Of a stretch of DNA of 64,000 nt, positions 24,119 through 34,047 are shown piece by piece; the stretch's first letter is position 1, and the number at the start of each line of letters is the position of its first letter. Where the stretch lies: positions 81,382 through 145,381 of the forward strand of contig NZ_CADEAK010000005.1 of assembly GCF_902825225.1 (NCBI RefSeq), given 5' to 3'. This DNA comes from Bartonella vinsonii subsp. berkhoffii ATCC 51672 (lineage in GTDB: Bacteria; Pseudomonadota; Alphaproteobacteria; Rhizobiales; Rhizobiaceae). The translations under genes were made by a program, and so were the position numbers. Under the pieces are notes generated by a model. The model worked only from the letters and a program-made list of their open reading frames with translations, was not told where the DNA came from and ran no database searches.

Positions 24119-25675
24119 TCATTCCCATTCAATCGTACCAGGAGGTTTTGAAGTTACATCATATACAACACGATTAATCCCCCTCACTTCATTAATGATG
24201 CGTGCTGCTGTTTTGCTTAAAAACTCCATATTATAGGGATAAAAGTCAGCGGTCATTCCGTCTACAGATGTGACCGCACGAAGAGCACAAACAAATTCAT
24301 AAGTGCGCCCATCGCCCATCACACCAACAGTCTGAACAGGAAGAAGAACGGCAAAAGCCTGCCAAATTTCATCATAAAGACCAGCTTTACGGATTTCATC
24401 AAGGTAAATAGCATCCGCCTCACGTAAAATTTCTAATTTTTCACGTGTCACTGCCCCTGGACACCGAATTGCAAGACCGGGACCTGGAAAAGGATGACGG
24501 CCAATAAACTGCTCAGGTAATCCTAATTCTCGCCCTAGCAAGCGAACCTCATCCTTAAAGAGTTCACGCAACGGCTCTACAAGTTTCATATTCATCCGTT
24601 CCGGTAATCCCCCTACATTATGGTGACTTTTAATTGTTACCGATTCGCCAATCGCTGAAACACTCTCAATAACATCTGGATAAAGGGTGCCCTGTGCTAA
24701 AAATTCTGCGCCTCCGATCTTTTTGGTCTCCTCTTCAAAAACTTCAATAAAAAGGCAACCAATCGTTTTACGCTTTTTCTCTGGATCTGTTTCTCCTTCT
24801 AGAGCATCGATAAACATATTGGCGGCATTCACATGAATAAGCTCTATATTGTAGTGATCTCGGAACAATGTAAGGACTTCTTCAGCCTCATTTTTACGCA
24901 TCAACCCATGGTCTACTAAAATACATGTTAGTTGATCTCCTATTGCTTCATGAAGGAGCACCGCTACAACGGATGAGTCCACACCACCTGAAAGACCACA
25001 GATTACACGGTTTTTTCCTACTTTTTGACGTATCGTAGTAATTGCTTGCTCACGATAAGAAGCCATTGACCAATCACCTTTAAGAGCAGAAATTTTAAAA
25101 ATAAAATTTTGCAAAAGCTTTGTGCCATCTGGTGTATGAATAACTTCAGGATGAAATTGCACTGCGTAAAGACGTCTTTTTTCATCGGCAATAGCAGCAT
25201 AGGGAGCACCCTTTGAGGTGCCTATTACACAAAAACCTTCTGGTAAAACCGTCACACGGTCACCATGACTCATCCATACTTGATAAGACGAGCCTTTTTC
25301 CCACACACCATCAAAAAGTGCATTCTCTTCTTGCACCTCTAAAAAAGCGCGCCCAAATTCACGCTCATATCCAGCTTCAACCTTTCCCCCAAGTTGAACA
25401 CACATGACTTGTTCACCATAACAAATACCAAGTACTGGAACACCAATTTCAAAAACTTCCATCGGAGCACGCGGCGAACCATCATCAATAACGGAATGAG
25501 GACTCCCTGATAAAATAACAGCTTTAGGACTTGTCCGCTTGATGCCTTCTAAAGCCAATTGAAAAGGAACAATTTCACAATAGATACCCATTGCTCGTAC
25601 CCGCCGCGCGATAAGCTGTGTAACTTGTGAACCAAAATCAATGATAAGAACGGTGTCTGGATGTGAGATGTTCAT
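24119..25675 (-). CDS. guaA: GMP synthase (glutamine-hydrolysing)
   Basis: From the ATG at 25675 the protein has 518 residues, the usual GuaA length. The N-terminal glutaminase domain has the nucleophile C85 in GICYGEQ and the His/Glu pair in VQFHPEV. The synthetase domain begins with the PP-loop GLSGGVDSS near residue 226 and ends with the conserved KPPGTIEWE. It converts XMP to GMP. A frame extension to 25756 adds 27 residues with no homology and is rejected as start. guaB lies about 2.3 kb upstream on the same strand, so both steps from IMP to GMP sit together. Confidence 0.96.
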   Translation of the reverse strand: MNISHPDTVLIIDFGSQVTQLIARRVRAMGIYCEIVPFQLALEGIKRTSPKAVILSGSPHSVIDDGSPRAPMEVFEIGVPVLGICYGEQVMCVQLGGKVEAGYEREFGRAFLEVQEENALFDGVWEKGSSYQVWMSHGDRVTVLPEGFCVIGTSKGAPYAAIADEKRRLYAVQFHPEVIHTPDGTKLLQNFIFKISALKGDWSMASYREQAITTIRQKVGKNRVICGLSGGVDSSVVAVLLHEAIGDQLTCILVDHGLMRKNEAEEVLTLFRDHYNIELIHVNAANMFIDALEGETDPEKKRKTIGCLFIEVFEEETKKIGGAEFLAQGTLYPDVIESVSAIGESVTIKSHHNVGGLPERMNMKLVEPLRELFKDEVRLLGRELGLPEQFIGRHPFPGPGLAIRCPGAVTREKLEILREADAIYLDEIRKAGLYDEIWQAFAVLLPVQTVGVMGDGRTYEFVCALRAVTSVDGMTADFYPYNMEFLSKTAARIINEVRGINRVVYDVTSKPPGTIEWE

Positions 25676-25811
25676 AGAAAACCAATCAATAATTGTAAAA
25701 AAAAAGAACCAATATGATTTATTATTCAATCTTTCCCTTTTCACAAGCTTGTTCACTTGAGAAAAAAGTTTTTCTCGTAAAATTTAAGATAAAAAATGCG
25801 AAAAATATGTA

Positions 25812-27098
25812 TCAATGTTTTTTTTGCAACACAGAAAAAAAGAAACCATCTGTTTTTGTTGTTGCTGGTGATAAAGTAAGTCCATAATTTGAAAAAATCG
25901 GTTGCACAGGCGAAAAACTAAAATGTTTCTGCCAAAGTGCACGCATATTTATGGGACAAAAATTGGAATGTTGTTGAAGAAAATAGGAAATTTGTTCCTC
26001 ATTTTCATCCACAAAAAGAGAGCATGTAATATAGACTAAACGCCCATTTGATTTAAGATAATCTATAGCTTCATTCAAAATAGCCTTCTGTTCTGTTTGG
26101 CGTTGTCTTACCTGTTCTAACGTCAAACGCCACTTCGTATCTGGCCGCCGCCGCCATGTGCCTGTACCACTACATGGTGCGTCTAATAAAACGATATCCA
26201 TCTGACCTATTAACGGCTTTAATTCTGCTCCATGCCATCGTGGCGCTACATTACGAACACCAGCGCGTCGAAGACGATCAAAAAGAGGAGCCAAACGCGC
26301 TTTATCTGAATCATGAGCATAAATTTGCCCCTGATTCTTCATACTGGCCGCTAAAGCCAACGTTTTTCCACCAGCACCAGCACAATAATCCAAGACCTGC
26401 ATATCTACTTTTGCTTCAACAAGATCAGCAACAATCTGAGACCCCAAATCCTGTATTTCAAAATATCCCTTTTGAAAAGCAAAATCCCTCTGAAGATTGG
26501 GATGACGCTCAAACTTTTCAAGCGGTGCAATTCTTAAAGCTTGCTGAACCCATGACACCGGTCGAGCTTTGATTTTTACAAGTTCTTTAAGTACCTTCTC
26601 TGGTGTTGCCTTCAAGCTATTCACACGTAAATCTAAAGAAGGGCGTGTTGCTAATGCAGCAGCCTCAATGACCCAATTATCAGCAAATAAAGGCATAAGA
26701 TGCGTTTGACACCATTGGGGAATATCACCACGAATATAATCTGGTGCATCAATTAATTGCTGCTTTTGCCATGATTGACGCTGCCTAGCTCCTAATGGCT
26801 GTGGAGCAAATCGATCTCCTTCTAATTCACCATCAATTTGTGCAATTGTCATTTTTCCAGTATCTAATAAGGTCCCGAAAACAATATCCCGCACATCATC
26901 ACTCTCCATACGCCATTGTAAAGAATAACGCTTTCTCAAAACATCATAAACAATTGTACCAATTGCTGCACGATCACTTGCTCCCGCAAAGCGATGAGAA
27001 AGCCCCCAAGATTTTAAAACTTCACCTGCAGAGCAATGCTGCGTTTCTATCTCTTGTAGAATATCTATCGCTGCACGTAAACGCCCACCTAAGCGCAT
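25812..27098 (-). CDS. RsmB/NOP-family RNA m5C methyltransferase
   Basis: This 428-residue SAM-dependent methyltransferase has a NusB-like N-terminal region, the SAM motif VLDYCAGAGGKTLALA, DIVLLDAPCSGTGTWRRRPD (motif IV Cys) and ITCSLF (motif VI Cys nucleophile). Such enzymes methylate cytosine C5 in 16S rRNA or tRNA. Alphaproteobacteria carry more than one paralogue, so RsmB itself is not certain. The ATG at 27098 follows GGGAGA. It lies between guaB and guaA on the same strand, a common Rhizobiales arrangement. Confidence 0.88.
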   Translation of the reverse strand: MRLGGRLRAAIDILQEIETQHCSAGEVLKSWGLSHRFAGASDRAAIGTIVYDVLRKRYSLQWRMESDDVRDIVFGTLLDTGKMTIAQIDGELEGDRFAPQPLGARQRQSWQKQQLIDAPDYIRGDIPQWCQTHLMPLFADNWVIEAAALATRPSLDLRVNSLKATPEKVLKELVKIKARPVSWVQQALRIAPLEKFERHPNLQRDFAFQKGYFEIQDLGSQIVADLVEAKVDMQVLDYCAGAGGKTLALAASMKNQGQIYAHDSDKARLAPLFDRLRRAGVRNVAPRWHGAELKPLIGQMDIVLLDAPCSGTGTWRRRPDTKWRLTLEQVRQRQTEQKAILNEAIDYLKSNGRLVYITCSLFVDENEEQISYFLQQHSNFCPINMRALWQKHFSFSPVQPIFSNYGLTLSPATTKTDGFFFSVLQKKH

Positions 27099-27616
27099 TT
27101 ATTTCTCCCATTGAAGTTTTACAAAACTTTAAACAATATAAGCAAAAACAAAATTATCTTTCTCAAGACCAATGATTTTTTCAAAATCATGCAAAATCTC
27201 CATTGGAAGTTGAATGATTCTGATCTCATTTTTTATAGCATTTCAAAGTCATTCTTTCATGGTCTCTCCAATCGCATTCCTATTATTCCAAAATACATAT
27301 GCCTTATTTGATACTACAAAACAGCTTGTATCCTTAAAGTCCTCTCCCAATATGTATCCGTAAAAATCATCACCCTCTTATTCTTTGGTAAATTAAGTTT
27401 TCATAGCTCTCTATAAACGGCAAGTGCTAACAAATATTTCATATCTTGAAAACGTTCTCTTTCTAAAAAGATCAACAATACTTCTTCTAAGGCTAGTACA
27501 CCCATCTTATTCTCGACAAAATATTAACTTTTTAGAAAACGCTTGGAACCACTATTTGGCATGACCGTTTTGACTGTACTGGCACCTTAAGCCAGGTCAT
27601 TTAAAAGGAGAAAATA
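27099..27616. other. Intergenic region upstream of a 49-aa small gene
   Basis: AT-rich, no coding candidate on either strand. Just before the small gene, ATGACC near 27563 and GGTCAT near 27595 form a long-loop inverted repeat that might be a regulatory leader. No promoter could be named with confidence. Confidence 0.4.
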
Positions 27617-27766
27617 ATGAACACTTATAATAATGGGAAAACAGCTTCATCTAAAAGCCGTAACAATACATCACCCTCAAACAATGGAAAGAAATCCATC
27701 CAAAGTGATCAAGCTAACACTCGCCAACGCGCGTCAAAGGCGGGGCGGAAGACTACAAAAAGCTAA
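27617..27766 (+). CDS. Small basic Ser/Asn/Lys-rich protein (49 aa), unknown function
   Basis: The ATG at 27617 has a strong AAAGGAG 7 nt upstream, and the frame runs 49 codons to TAA at 27764-27766. The product (MNTYNNGKTASSKSRNN, later RQRASKAGRKTTKS) is low-complexity, hydrophilic and basic, with no hydrophobic segment, so it is probably cytosolic and disordered and could bind nucleic acid. I recognise no family. An inverted repeat follows 30 bp after the stop. It is the only plus-strand gene inside the guaB-guaA stretch. The ribosome binding site and own terminator-like hairpin support it as a real gene. Confidence 0.5.
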   Translation: MNTYNNGKTASSKSRNNTSPSNNGKKSIQSDQANTRQRASKAGRKTTKS

Positions 27767-27795
27767 TTCCCTTCATTTCATATAACCTAGGAGAA

Positions 27796-27820
27796 GAATT
27801 GGAATATAAACCTCCAATTC
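27796..27820. terminator. Hairpin after the 49-aa gene
   Basis: GAATTGGA (27796-27803) pairs perfectly with TCCAATTC (27813-27820) around a 9-nt loop, followed by the pyrimidine-rich TTTCTCTTCT. It can serve the small gene on the plus strand, and lies downstream of guaB on the minus strand. Confidence 0.45.
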
Positions 27821-27925
27821 TTTCTCTTCTAGAATTATGAAACAAAATTATAAAGAAAAAAGAAGTCTTTCTTCATTTTTTCAAAAGATTTTATACCATG
27901 CCCAATAGCTTTAAGCTTTTATGCA

Positions 27926-29425
27926 TCAAACAGGGCCTCGGTAGTTTGGACTCTCTCGTGTGATAGCAACATCATGTGTATGGCTTTCATGAAGCCCAGC
28001 ATTGGTAATACGTACAAATGTTGCTTTCTCACGAAACTCTGTTAAATCTTTTGCTCCAACATATCCCATCGAAGCCCGCAATCCACCAGCAAGCTGATGT
28101 AGAACCGATGCTATGGGGCCTTTATAAGCCACTTGCCCCTCCACACCTTCAGGGACCAATTTAAGCTCATCACGCACTTCATCCTGAAAATAGCGATCTG
28201 CTGATCCTCTCGCCATAGCCCCCACCGATCCCATGCCGCGATAGGCTTTAAAAGACCGCCCTTTGTAAAGATATACTTCACCCGGACTTTCATCTGTACC
28301 TGCTAAAAGAGAACCAATCATAGCAGCACAAGCCCCACCTGCTAAAGCTTTAGCAAAATCACCCGAAGCTTTGATCCCGCCATCAGCAATGACCGGAATA
28401 CCCGCTTTTTCAGCAACTTCCGCTGCATTCATAATAGCTGCAAGTTGAGGTACACCAACACCTGCAACAATTCGTGTTGTACAGATAGAACCAGGACCAA
28501 TACCAACCTTTACCCCATCTGCACCACTATCAATTAACGCCTGTGTCGCTTGAGCAGTCGCTACATTACCAGCAATAACAGCTGGAGAAAACGCCATTTT
28601 CTTAATTCGTTCAACGGTTTCTAGCACACGTTGAGAATGTCCATGTGCTGTATCAATCACCAGCACATCAACACCTGCGTCAATGAGTCGCTCAGCCCGC
28701 TCCATCCCATCATTCCCCACACTACTAGCAGCTGCAACGCGCAAACGACCTTGGGAATCCTTGGCAGCATTAGGATTCAATTGTGCTTTTTCAATATCTT
28801 TCACTGTTATCAAGCCAACACAGCGATTTTGTTCATCTACAACCAATAATTTTTCAATACGGTGATGATGTAAAAGATACTTTGCTTCATTGAGTTGAAC
28901 ATTTTCACGCACGGTAATTAGATTTTCATGCGTCATTAATTCATAAATTTTTTGTTTTGGATCCGATGCGAAACGCACATCCCTATTTGTCAAAATGCCA
29001 ACAAGCCGTCCAGCAGTCTCATCTTGAGCACCAATTTCAACAACTGGAATACCTGAAATACCATGACAGTGCATCAAAGCTTTTGCTTCTTCAAGTGTTG
29101 CATTTGGTCCAATTGTTACTGGATTAACAACCATACCAGATTCAAATTTTTTAACTTGGCGAACTTCTTCAGCTTGCTCTACAGGAGACATATTACGGTG
29201 AATAACACCAAGACCACCAGCTTGAGCCATAGCAATTGCCAAACGCGATTCTGTCACGGTATCCATCGCAGCAGAAAGCAATGGCAAATTTAGGTTAATA
29301 TCAGCTGCAATACGCGTTCTCAGATCTACTTGGCTAGGCATAACAAGAGAATGTCCAGGCTGTAAAAGCACATCATCAAAAGTCAATGCCAATGCGCCTG
29401 TCCCTGTTTCAACAATCTTTGCCAT
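27926..29425 (-). CDS. guaB: Inosine-5'-monophosphate dehydrogenase
   Basis: This 499-residue IMPDH oxidises IMP to XMP with NAD+. It has the [13 protein letters not shown] start, two CBS domains inserted at about residues 95-215, the catalytic Cys loop [17 protein letters not shown], the flap residues around [11 protein letters not shown] and the C-terminal ASMGYVGA. I chose the ATG at 29425 ([10 protein letters not shown]), preceded by AAAGGA; a frame extension to 29473 adds 16 unmatched residues. It sits upstream of an RsmB-family gene and guaA on the same strand, though the 49-aa gene interrupts on the other strand. Confidence 0.96.
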   Translation of the reverse strand: MAKIVETGTGALALTFDDVLLQPGHSLVMPSQVDLRTRIAADINLNLPLLSAAMDTVTESRLAIAMAQAGGLGVIHRNMSPVEQAEEVRQVKKFESGMVVNPVTIGPNATLEEAKALMHCHGISGIPVVEIGAQDETAGRLVGILTNRDVRFASDPKQKIYELMTHENLITVRENVQLNEAKYLLHHHRIEKLLVVDEQNRCVGLITVKDIEKAQLNPNAAKDSQGRLRVAAASSVGNDGMERAERLIDAGVDVLVIDTAHGHSQRVLETVERIKKMAFSPAVIAGNVATAQATQALIDSGADGVKVGIGPGSICTTRIVAGVGVPQLAAIMNAAEVAEKAGIPVIADGGIKASGDFAKALAGGACAAMIGSLLAGTDESPGEVYLYKGRSFKAYRGMGSVGAMARGSADRYFQDEVRDELKLVPEGVEGQVAYKGPIASVLHQLAGGLRASMGYVGAKDLTEFREKATFVRITNAGLHESHTHDVAITRESPNYRGPV

Positions 29426-29572
29426 AGCCAAATTCCTTTTATAACAAAATACCGCATGGTGTTGTAAAAACAACTGCGGTTTTCATAGTTGCGGATTGGC
29501 GAAGAATTATGCCATGCTACAAAAAAAATGAAAAGAAAAATAAAAATAATTTTTCAATTATAGTTTAAAAAT

Positions 29573-31144
29573 CTACAATTGTGATTCAATAGGTAACCAA
29601 CTTATTATTTTGGCAAATGTACGACGCCAAAAACTGCTTTCTGGCTCATAATCAATGCTATGCTGTTTTTCGTTTTCAACAAAATCCCAATAAATACGGT
29701 TATTATCACCAAGACGAAGATGATAACTCATTTCACCCGTCGTTTCTTCAGAAAAAAGTAAATCTAACCGCGCTGTAATCGGTGCACATTCAAAAAGAAT
29801 GCCCATCTCCGTATTTAATGCTGCTGATCTCGGATCAAAGTTTAAAGATCCAATAAAAGCAGTTTTACGATCAGCTAAAAAAGCTTTGGTATGCAAACTT
29901 GCCCTACTTGATCGAAAGAGCCGCAATCCATAAGTGTTTCCATCCGGTTTTAACTCATAAAGTTTAACACCACTTTTTAATAAGGCTTTACGATACGGTA
30001 CATAACCACCATGAACCAATGCCACATCAGTCGCGGCTAAGGAATTCGTAAGAATTTTGACATCAACTCCCTTTGAAACCAAATTGCTAAAATTCTGTGT
30101 ACCTACCTTACCAGGAACAAAATAAGGTGATGTAATCTGAACTGTTTCTTTGGCATCCCTAATAACCTGTGAGAGTACCTTCATGAGCCAATTGCCTGCT
30201 TTTTTACGCAATGCTTTTTCTGGAGGATCAGAAAGCACTACAACTTTGTCTGCTAAAAATAATCGCTTGCCTGTCTGAATAAAACAGTCAAAATTAATAT
30301 GCTCCTTGACATAATCTAAATAAATTTTTGCAATCTTGGAATCACGGAAATTACGTAATTTATCCTTCCAATAGCCAAGGTCACTTGCACTTTTAGGAGC
30401 AACCAAAGTATGAATCGGTAAGACTACAGCACTATTCCAAAAGTCATCAAAAATGGTTTCCACCTTTTTAACCGAGGGACCGATAAGCATCAGATCTAAA
30501 TCTCGAAAATGTGATTCTTCACCAGCATCAAAATAAGAATCTGCAAGATTGCGTCCTCCAACAAAAGCGACTCGGCCATCCACAATAAAAGCTTTATTAT
30601 GCATTCTGCGCGTGACAGTAATTGCCCGTAATATAATCTCTAAACCACGACGGAGACCACCTTTACGTGATCGCCCTGGATTAAACATTCTTACTTCAAT
30701 CTGAGGATGCTTATCCAGCGCGATATAAGCTGGATCACGTGCTTGAGCATTAATATCATCTAAAAGAAGGCGCACCCGAACACCACGATCAGCCGCCTCT
30801 ACTATTTCACTTAACAACAAGCGCCCTGTTAAATCATCATCCCAAATATAATACATCAGATCAAGGCTACGCCCAGCCTGTGCTGCCCCTATTGCACGAA
30901 CACAAAAAGCATCCAAATTGCTAACGATGAGTGAAAGAGCGTCTTTATCAACTCCTAACCCATCCGTTTCTTCTGCTAATTGACTCACTATACGGTCGAA
31001 CTTGGTCTCATCTTTCTTAACAGCCAATGCATAAGAACATTCCCCTCTAGCGTTTTTAACAAAACGCCCATATGTGTAAATCGCCAATAGAGACGCAACC
31101 AAAAAAAATAGGATAAAACCAATAACAATCTGTAACAGAGTCAA
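29573..31144 (-). CDS. Membrane-anchored phospholipase D-like / cardiolipin synthase-like protein
   Basis: This 523-residue protein has one N-terminal membrane segment (LLQIVIGFILFFLVASLLAIY) and two HKD motifs, HNKAFIVD at residue 182 and HTKAFLAD at residue 418. That is the two-active-site layout of PLD enzymes and of ClsC-type cardiolipin synthases. The first motif is followed by GGRNL, the second by GSLNFDPRS, both usual. It may make cardiolipin or hydrolyse phospholipid at the inner membrane; which one cannot be read from sequence. The start appears to be a TTG at 31144 with a poor ribosome binding site. Confidence 0.82.
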   Translation of the reverse strand: MTLLQIVIGFILFFLVASLLAIYTYGRFVKNARGECSYALAVKKDETKFDRIVSQLAEETDGLGVDKDALSLIVSNLDAFCVRAIGAAQAGRSLDLMYYIWDDDLTGRLLLSEIVEAADRGVRVRLLLDDINAQARDPAYIALDKHPQIEVRMFNPGRSRKGGLRRGLEIILRAITVTRRMHNKAFIVDGRVAFVGGRNLADSYFDAGEESHFRDLDLMLIGPSVKKVETIFDDFWNSAVVLPIHTLVAPKSASDLGYWKDKLRNFRDSKIAKIYLDYVKEHINFDCFIQTGKRLFLADKVVVLSDPPEKALRKKAGNWLMKVLSQVIRDAKETVQITSPYFVPGKVGTQNFSNLVSKGVDVKILTNSLAATDVALVHGGYVPYRKALLKSGVKLYELKPDGNTYGLRLFRSSRASLHTKAFLADRKTAFIGSLNFDPRSAALNTEMGILFECAPITARLDLLFSEETTGEMSYHLRLGDNNRIYWDFVENEKQHSIDYEPESSFWRRTFAKIISWLPIESQL

Positions 31145-31539
31145 AGAGGATCAACTTTCCATTTTTAAGCCATCGCACCGCCATCGATACGAACACAATA
31201 TTAAAATCAATAATCCTATTTTAATCACACCACAGACAGTATGCCATCTCTTGCTTAAAAGAATATAAACTCAATATAAATGATTATAGAATTTTATTTT
31301 TAGTGCTAAAAAGCGTAAGCTCTCTCTTTTAGCTTAAATGTAAACTTAGCTAAAGTTGTAGAAACTAAATCAATAAAAGAGAGTTGAAAATAATTCCATC
31401 AAATAAAACAAACAGTTGATTGCGTTTTTAAAATCATTCCTAATATTCAAGCTTACAATAAATAATATTTCTTTTTAAAGGCAAAAACACTCTACTTTTT
31501 CAAGTCATGCTTCTTATGAATAAAACTTTATCGTGGATT
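31145..31539. other. Intergenic region, nothing recognisable
   Basis: About 395 bp between two minus-strand genes, without coding candidates. A short hairpin TAAGCT (31316-31321) with AGCTTA (31331-31336) is the only structure noticed. Confidence 0.4.
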
Positions 31540-32925
31540 TTACTTCCGTTCTTGGCTTTTTTGTACCTTTAATGCCTCTGTTTTTCGATAAAGCGTAGAA
31601 CGTCCGATATGCAGACGACGAGCAATTTCACTCATATGTCCTTTATAATGTTTAACCGCTTTCTCAATAATATCATGTTCCATCTCTGCAAAAGTGCGTA
31701 CATGCCCATCAGCATTTAAAAATCGTATTGTTTCTTGATCATAATCTTCTTGAACATCACTCTCAATAATATTTGGAACACTTATGAGCGGATTCCCCAT
31801 TAATTGGGGGAAATCTCGAACAGTTAACAATGGCCCTTCGCTCAATAAAACCGCTCGAAAGAGAAAATTCTCAAGTTCATCACAGTTACCCGGCCAATCA
31901 TATTGCATAAGCAATGAAAGAGCTGATCCTGCCAAACCATGGACATGTGATCGCCCTGTTTCCGTAATAATGTGGTCAATCAAACGTTGTGTAAGCTCTG
32001 GAAAATCATCCCTCAATTCCCGCAAAGCGGGAACACTAATCGATAATTGAGAAAGCTGTTCAAATAAATTCCGCGCAAAACAATCTTCTTTAACAAGATC
32101 TGAAAGCCGTGACGTTGAAATCGCCATGATGCGAAAAGAGGGGGGATTGTTCTTTGTTGCTTTTGCTCTCTCTTGAAGATAATTTGCGAAACGCTTTTGC
32201 TGTATGGGTTCAAGTCTATCAACATCACAAAGGCAAAGTGTCCCTTTTTCAAGAGAAGAGACCAATGGTAGAAATTCTTGAAACCACTGGCGATTTTCTT
32301 CCTCTGGATCAACGATAGCTGAACATTGAAAGCGAACAAAATCCCCCTCTGATAATAAACCCTCATGATGAATAATGCGGGCTAATGTTTCACGATCAGT
32401 TCCGCTTTCACCTTCTATCAAAAGATTCTGTAAAGAAGAAGCCGCTTTCCTAGATTGCTCCAAAACTATCTGCATTGCCCTACTTTTTATACAGAGGTCA
32501 GAAAATCGCAATTGATTCTCATTTTTTCGCCGAATGTAATAAACCTCACGCTCTAATGCAGAAATAAGAGAAAGAGTATCCAACGTCACTCTCAACCGTA
32601 GTGATGTCACTGGATAAATCCAATAATCAATAGCTCCAGCTGTTAAAGCTTTCTGGAGTAAAGGTTGGTTTTCTTGTTGTGCTATCACAACAATAGGTAC
32701 AGAAACACCAGCGACTCTAATCATTTTAATCAAATCACCTACACTCAAATCGCTCATGGCAACATCAAGGAGTGCAAGCACAATATTTTTACGTCTGTGT
32801 AAAAGATCAATCGTACGGAGACCATTTTCTGCTTCAATAACACGGTGACCAAAACCTCGGAGCATAGCAGAAAGTTCTATACGTCTTCCATAATCTTCAC
32901 TCGCAACAAGAATGGGACCAACCAT
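31540..32925 (-). CDS. Response-regulator / degenerate sigma-54-activator-like protein with Fis-type HTH
   Basis: This 461-residue protein has the NtrC layout: receiver (1-120), AAA+-like domain (about 140-370) and a C-terminal Fis helix-turn-helix (KGHMSEIARRLHIGRSTLYRK). Key residues have gone. Walker A reads GESGTDRE instead of GESGTGKE (Lys to Arg at 178), Walker B reads LCDVDRL with Val for the catalytic Glu, and the GAFTGA loop that touches sigma-54 is deleted. The receiver keeps the phospho-acceptor D54, but the conserved Lys is Tyr104 (YWIYP). I infer a DNA-binding regulator that no longer works through sigma-54 and ATP hydrolysis. AAGGAGA precedes the ATG. Confidence 0.85.
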   Translation of the reverse strand: MVGPILVASEDYGRRIELSAMLRGFGHRVIEAENGLRTIDLLHRRKNIVLALLDVAMSDLSVGDLIKMIRVAGVSVPIVVIAQQENQPLLQKALTAGAIDYWIYPVTSLRLRVTLDTLSLISALEREVYYIRRKNENQLRFSDLCIKSRAMQIVLEQSRKAASSLQNLLIEGESGTDRETLARIIHHEGLLSEGDFVRFQCSAIVDPEEENRQWFQEFLPLVSSLEKGTLCLCDVDRLEPIQQKRFANYLQERAKATKNNPPSFRIMAISTSRLSDLVKEDCFARNLFEQLSQLSISVPALRELRDDFPELTQRLIDHIITETGRSHVHGLAGSALSLLMQYDWPGNCDELENFLFRAVLLSEGPLLTVRDFPQLMGNPLISVPNIIESDVQEDYDQETIRFLNADGHVRTFAEMEHDIIEKAVKHYKGHMSEIARRLHIGRSTLYRKTEALKVQKSQERK

Positions 32926-33168
32926 AATTTAATAATCTCCTTTGAAACTACTAAATGGCTTAATGCAAAAATTGTTATAAATCATAAAAAATATTTTGCC
33001 TCTTGTATCTTATCGACGAATTTTACCAAGCTGCTAATTAAATACAACATTAAGGCATTTTTTTCCATTTTCATTGATTCTCATCAAATTTTTTATATTG
33101 ACTCAGAGAATAATTTCACAATGTTATAAAGGCTAGAAAGTAATATAATATAAATATAGAGTAAATAA

Positions 33169-33528
33169 ATGAAACATACCTACCGTATTTTATGTCTTAC
33201 AATTACCGCTTTAGTATTAGGCGCCTGTGGTTTTTCGCAATATTATAGCCCAAATACACCAACTGGAATTGATGGTAAATGGGTTGATGAAAATGGTATT
33301 ATTTCTTCTTTCCGCGATGGTGTTTTTGAAACACGTGCAGCAGATACAGAAGAAAAACTATCTGAAGGCACATATAATTATGTCAGTGCCCAACATATAG
33401 AAATTGAAATACGCTCCATTCTCCGTGGAACAATATCTCGAGTAAGTTGTACGATATCACGTGATGCAACACACCTGCTCTGCACATCACATATGGGAAC
33501 CCAATTTTCTCTTACGAGAAAATTTTAA
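33169..33528 (+). CDS. omp10: Omp10-type outer-membrane lipoprotein
   Basis: This 119-residue lipoprotein has a signal peptide ending in the lipobox LGAC, with Cys20 as the lipidated residue. The mature part contains TGIDGKWVDENGIISSFRDGVFETR and CTSHMGTQFSLTRKF, which I recognise as the pattern of Brucella Omp10. In Brucella this is a surface-exposed minor outer-membrane lipoprotein; the molecular function is unknown. It stands alone between the degenerate regulator and a region with integrase remains. Confidence 0.85.
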   Translation: MKHTYRILCLTITALVLGACGFSQYYSPNTPTGIDGKWVDENGIISSFRDGVFETRAADTEEKLSEGTYNYVSAQHIEIEIRSILRGTISRVSCTISRDATHLLCTSHMGTQFSLTRKF

Positions 33529-33649
33529 ATAAAGAAAAGTGATAACTACCTTTAAAACGGTGAGTCCACGCATATCAGGAGGTGATAATTTGTTCTCTTG
33601 AGAGAAGTTTTGCTGAAACTAAGTAAAGACACTCCTACAGTCCTTTGCT

Positions 33650-33799
33650 AGAAAAACTTGTAGATACCATGGAATGCCTAAGACAACCATCTTTTCTAAG
33701 AAACATTCATAAAATGTCTGTACAGACCAGCAACATCATTTTATTTACCAGCCCCCAATGTTGTAATAGTCGTTACTTAAGGCAATTCATGAGAGGCAT
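33650..33799 (-). pseudogene. Tyrosine integrase relic B (heavily decayed)
   Basis: The minus strand shows a start ATG at 33799 behind AAAGGAA, reads MPLMNCLK and then stops. In a shifted frame it continues TTLGAGK, stop, NDVAGLYRHF. This aligns with relic A (ATLGAGKYNDGASLHRH) but with at least one frameshift and several stops. The untranslated 100 bp upstream also match relic A (TTTTTTcCCACATG and similar). It is a second copy of the same integrase 5' end. Confidence 0.6.
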
Positions 33800-33940
33800 A
33801 TTTATTCCTTTCTAAATAGTTTTTTCCCACATGGCAACTCCACTTATAACGTGCACACAAGTGATTTTACTTGATTTAATATGAGAGAGGTTATGAGGAG
33901 AACTTACAGTCTTTGGATTTATGTTTCAAAGCAAAAAGCC

Positions 33941-33962
33941 TTGATTTATTACAATAAATCAA
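33941..33962. terminator. 22-bp palindrome downstream of kdsD
   Basis: TTGATTTATT and AATAAATCAA (33941-33950 and 33953-33962) form a perfect 10-bp stem with only AC between. On the minus strand it is followed by GGCTTTTTGC and lies 86 bp past the kdsD stop, so it could terminate kdsD; the tiny loop would also suit an operator. Confidence 0.35.
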
Positions 33963-34047
33963 CTTCTTACTCCAATGAAATCTTGCCTTTTTATTATTGA
34001 ATTTATTTTATGCTAAAATAAAATTTTATTTCTATGGACTCTCCAAA

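Larger units (their letters stand above)
33529..34047. other. Intergenic region with integrase relic B and palindromes
   Basis: This 519-bp gap holds the decayed integrase relic B (about 33650-33799), a 14-bp inverted repeat TTCTCTTGAGAGAA at 33593-33606, and a 22-bp palindrome at 33941-33962. AGGAGGTGATAATTTG near 33578 looks like a ribosome binding site but leads to a stop after three codons. Confidence 0.5.

Noticed and set aside
26156..26572. 138-aa plus-strand open frame
   Set aside because: Antisense to the RsmB-type methyltransferase; low-complexity His/Gln-rich shadow of its codons.
33578..33605. AGGAGGTGATAATTTG as start of a small gene
   Set aside because: The frame from the TTG stops after three codons.
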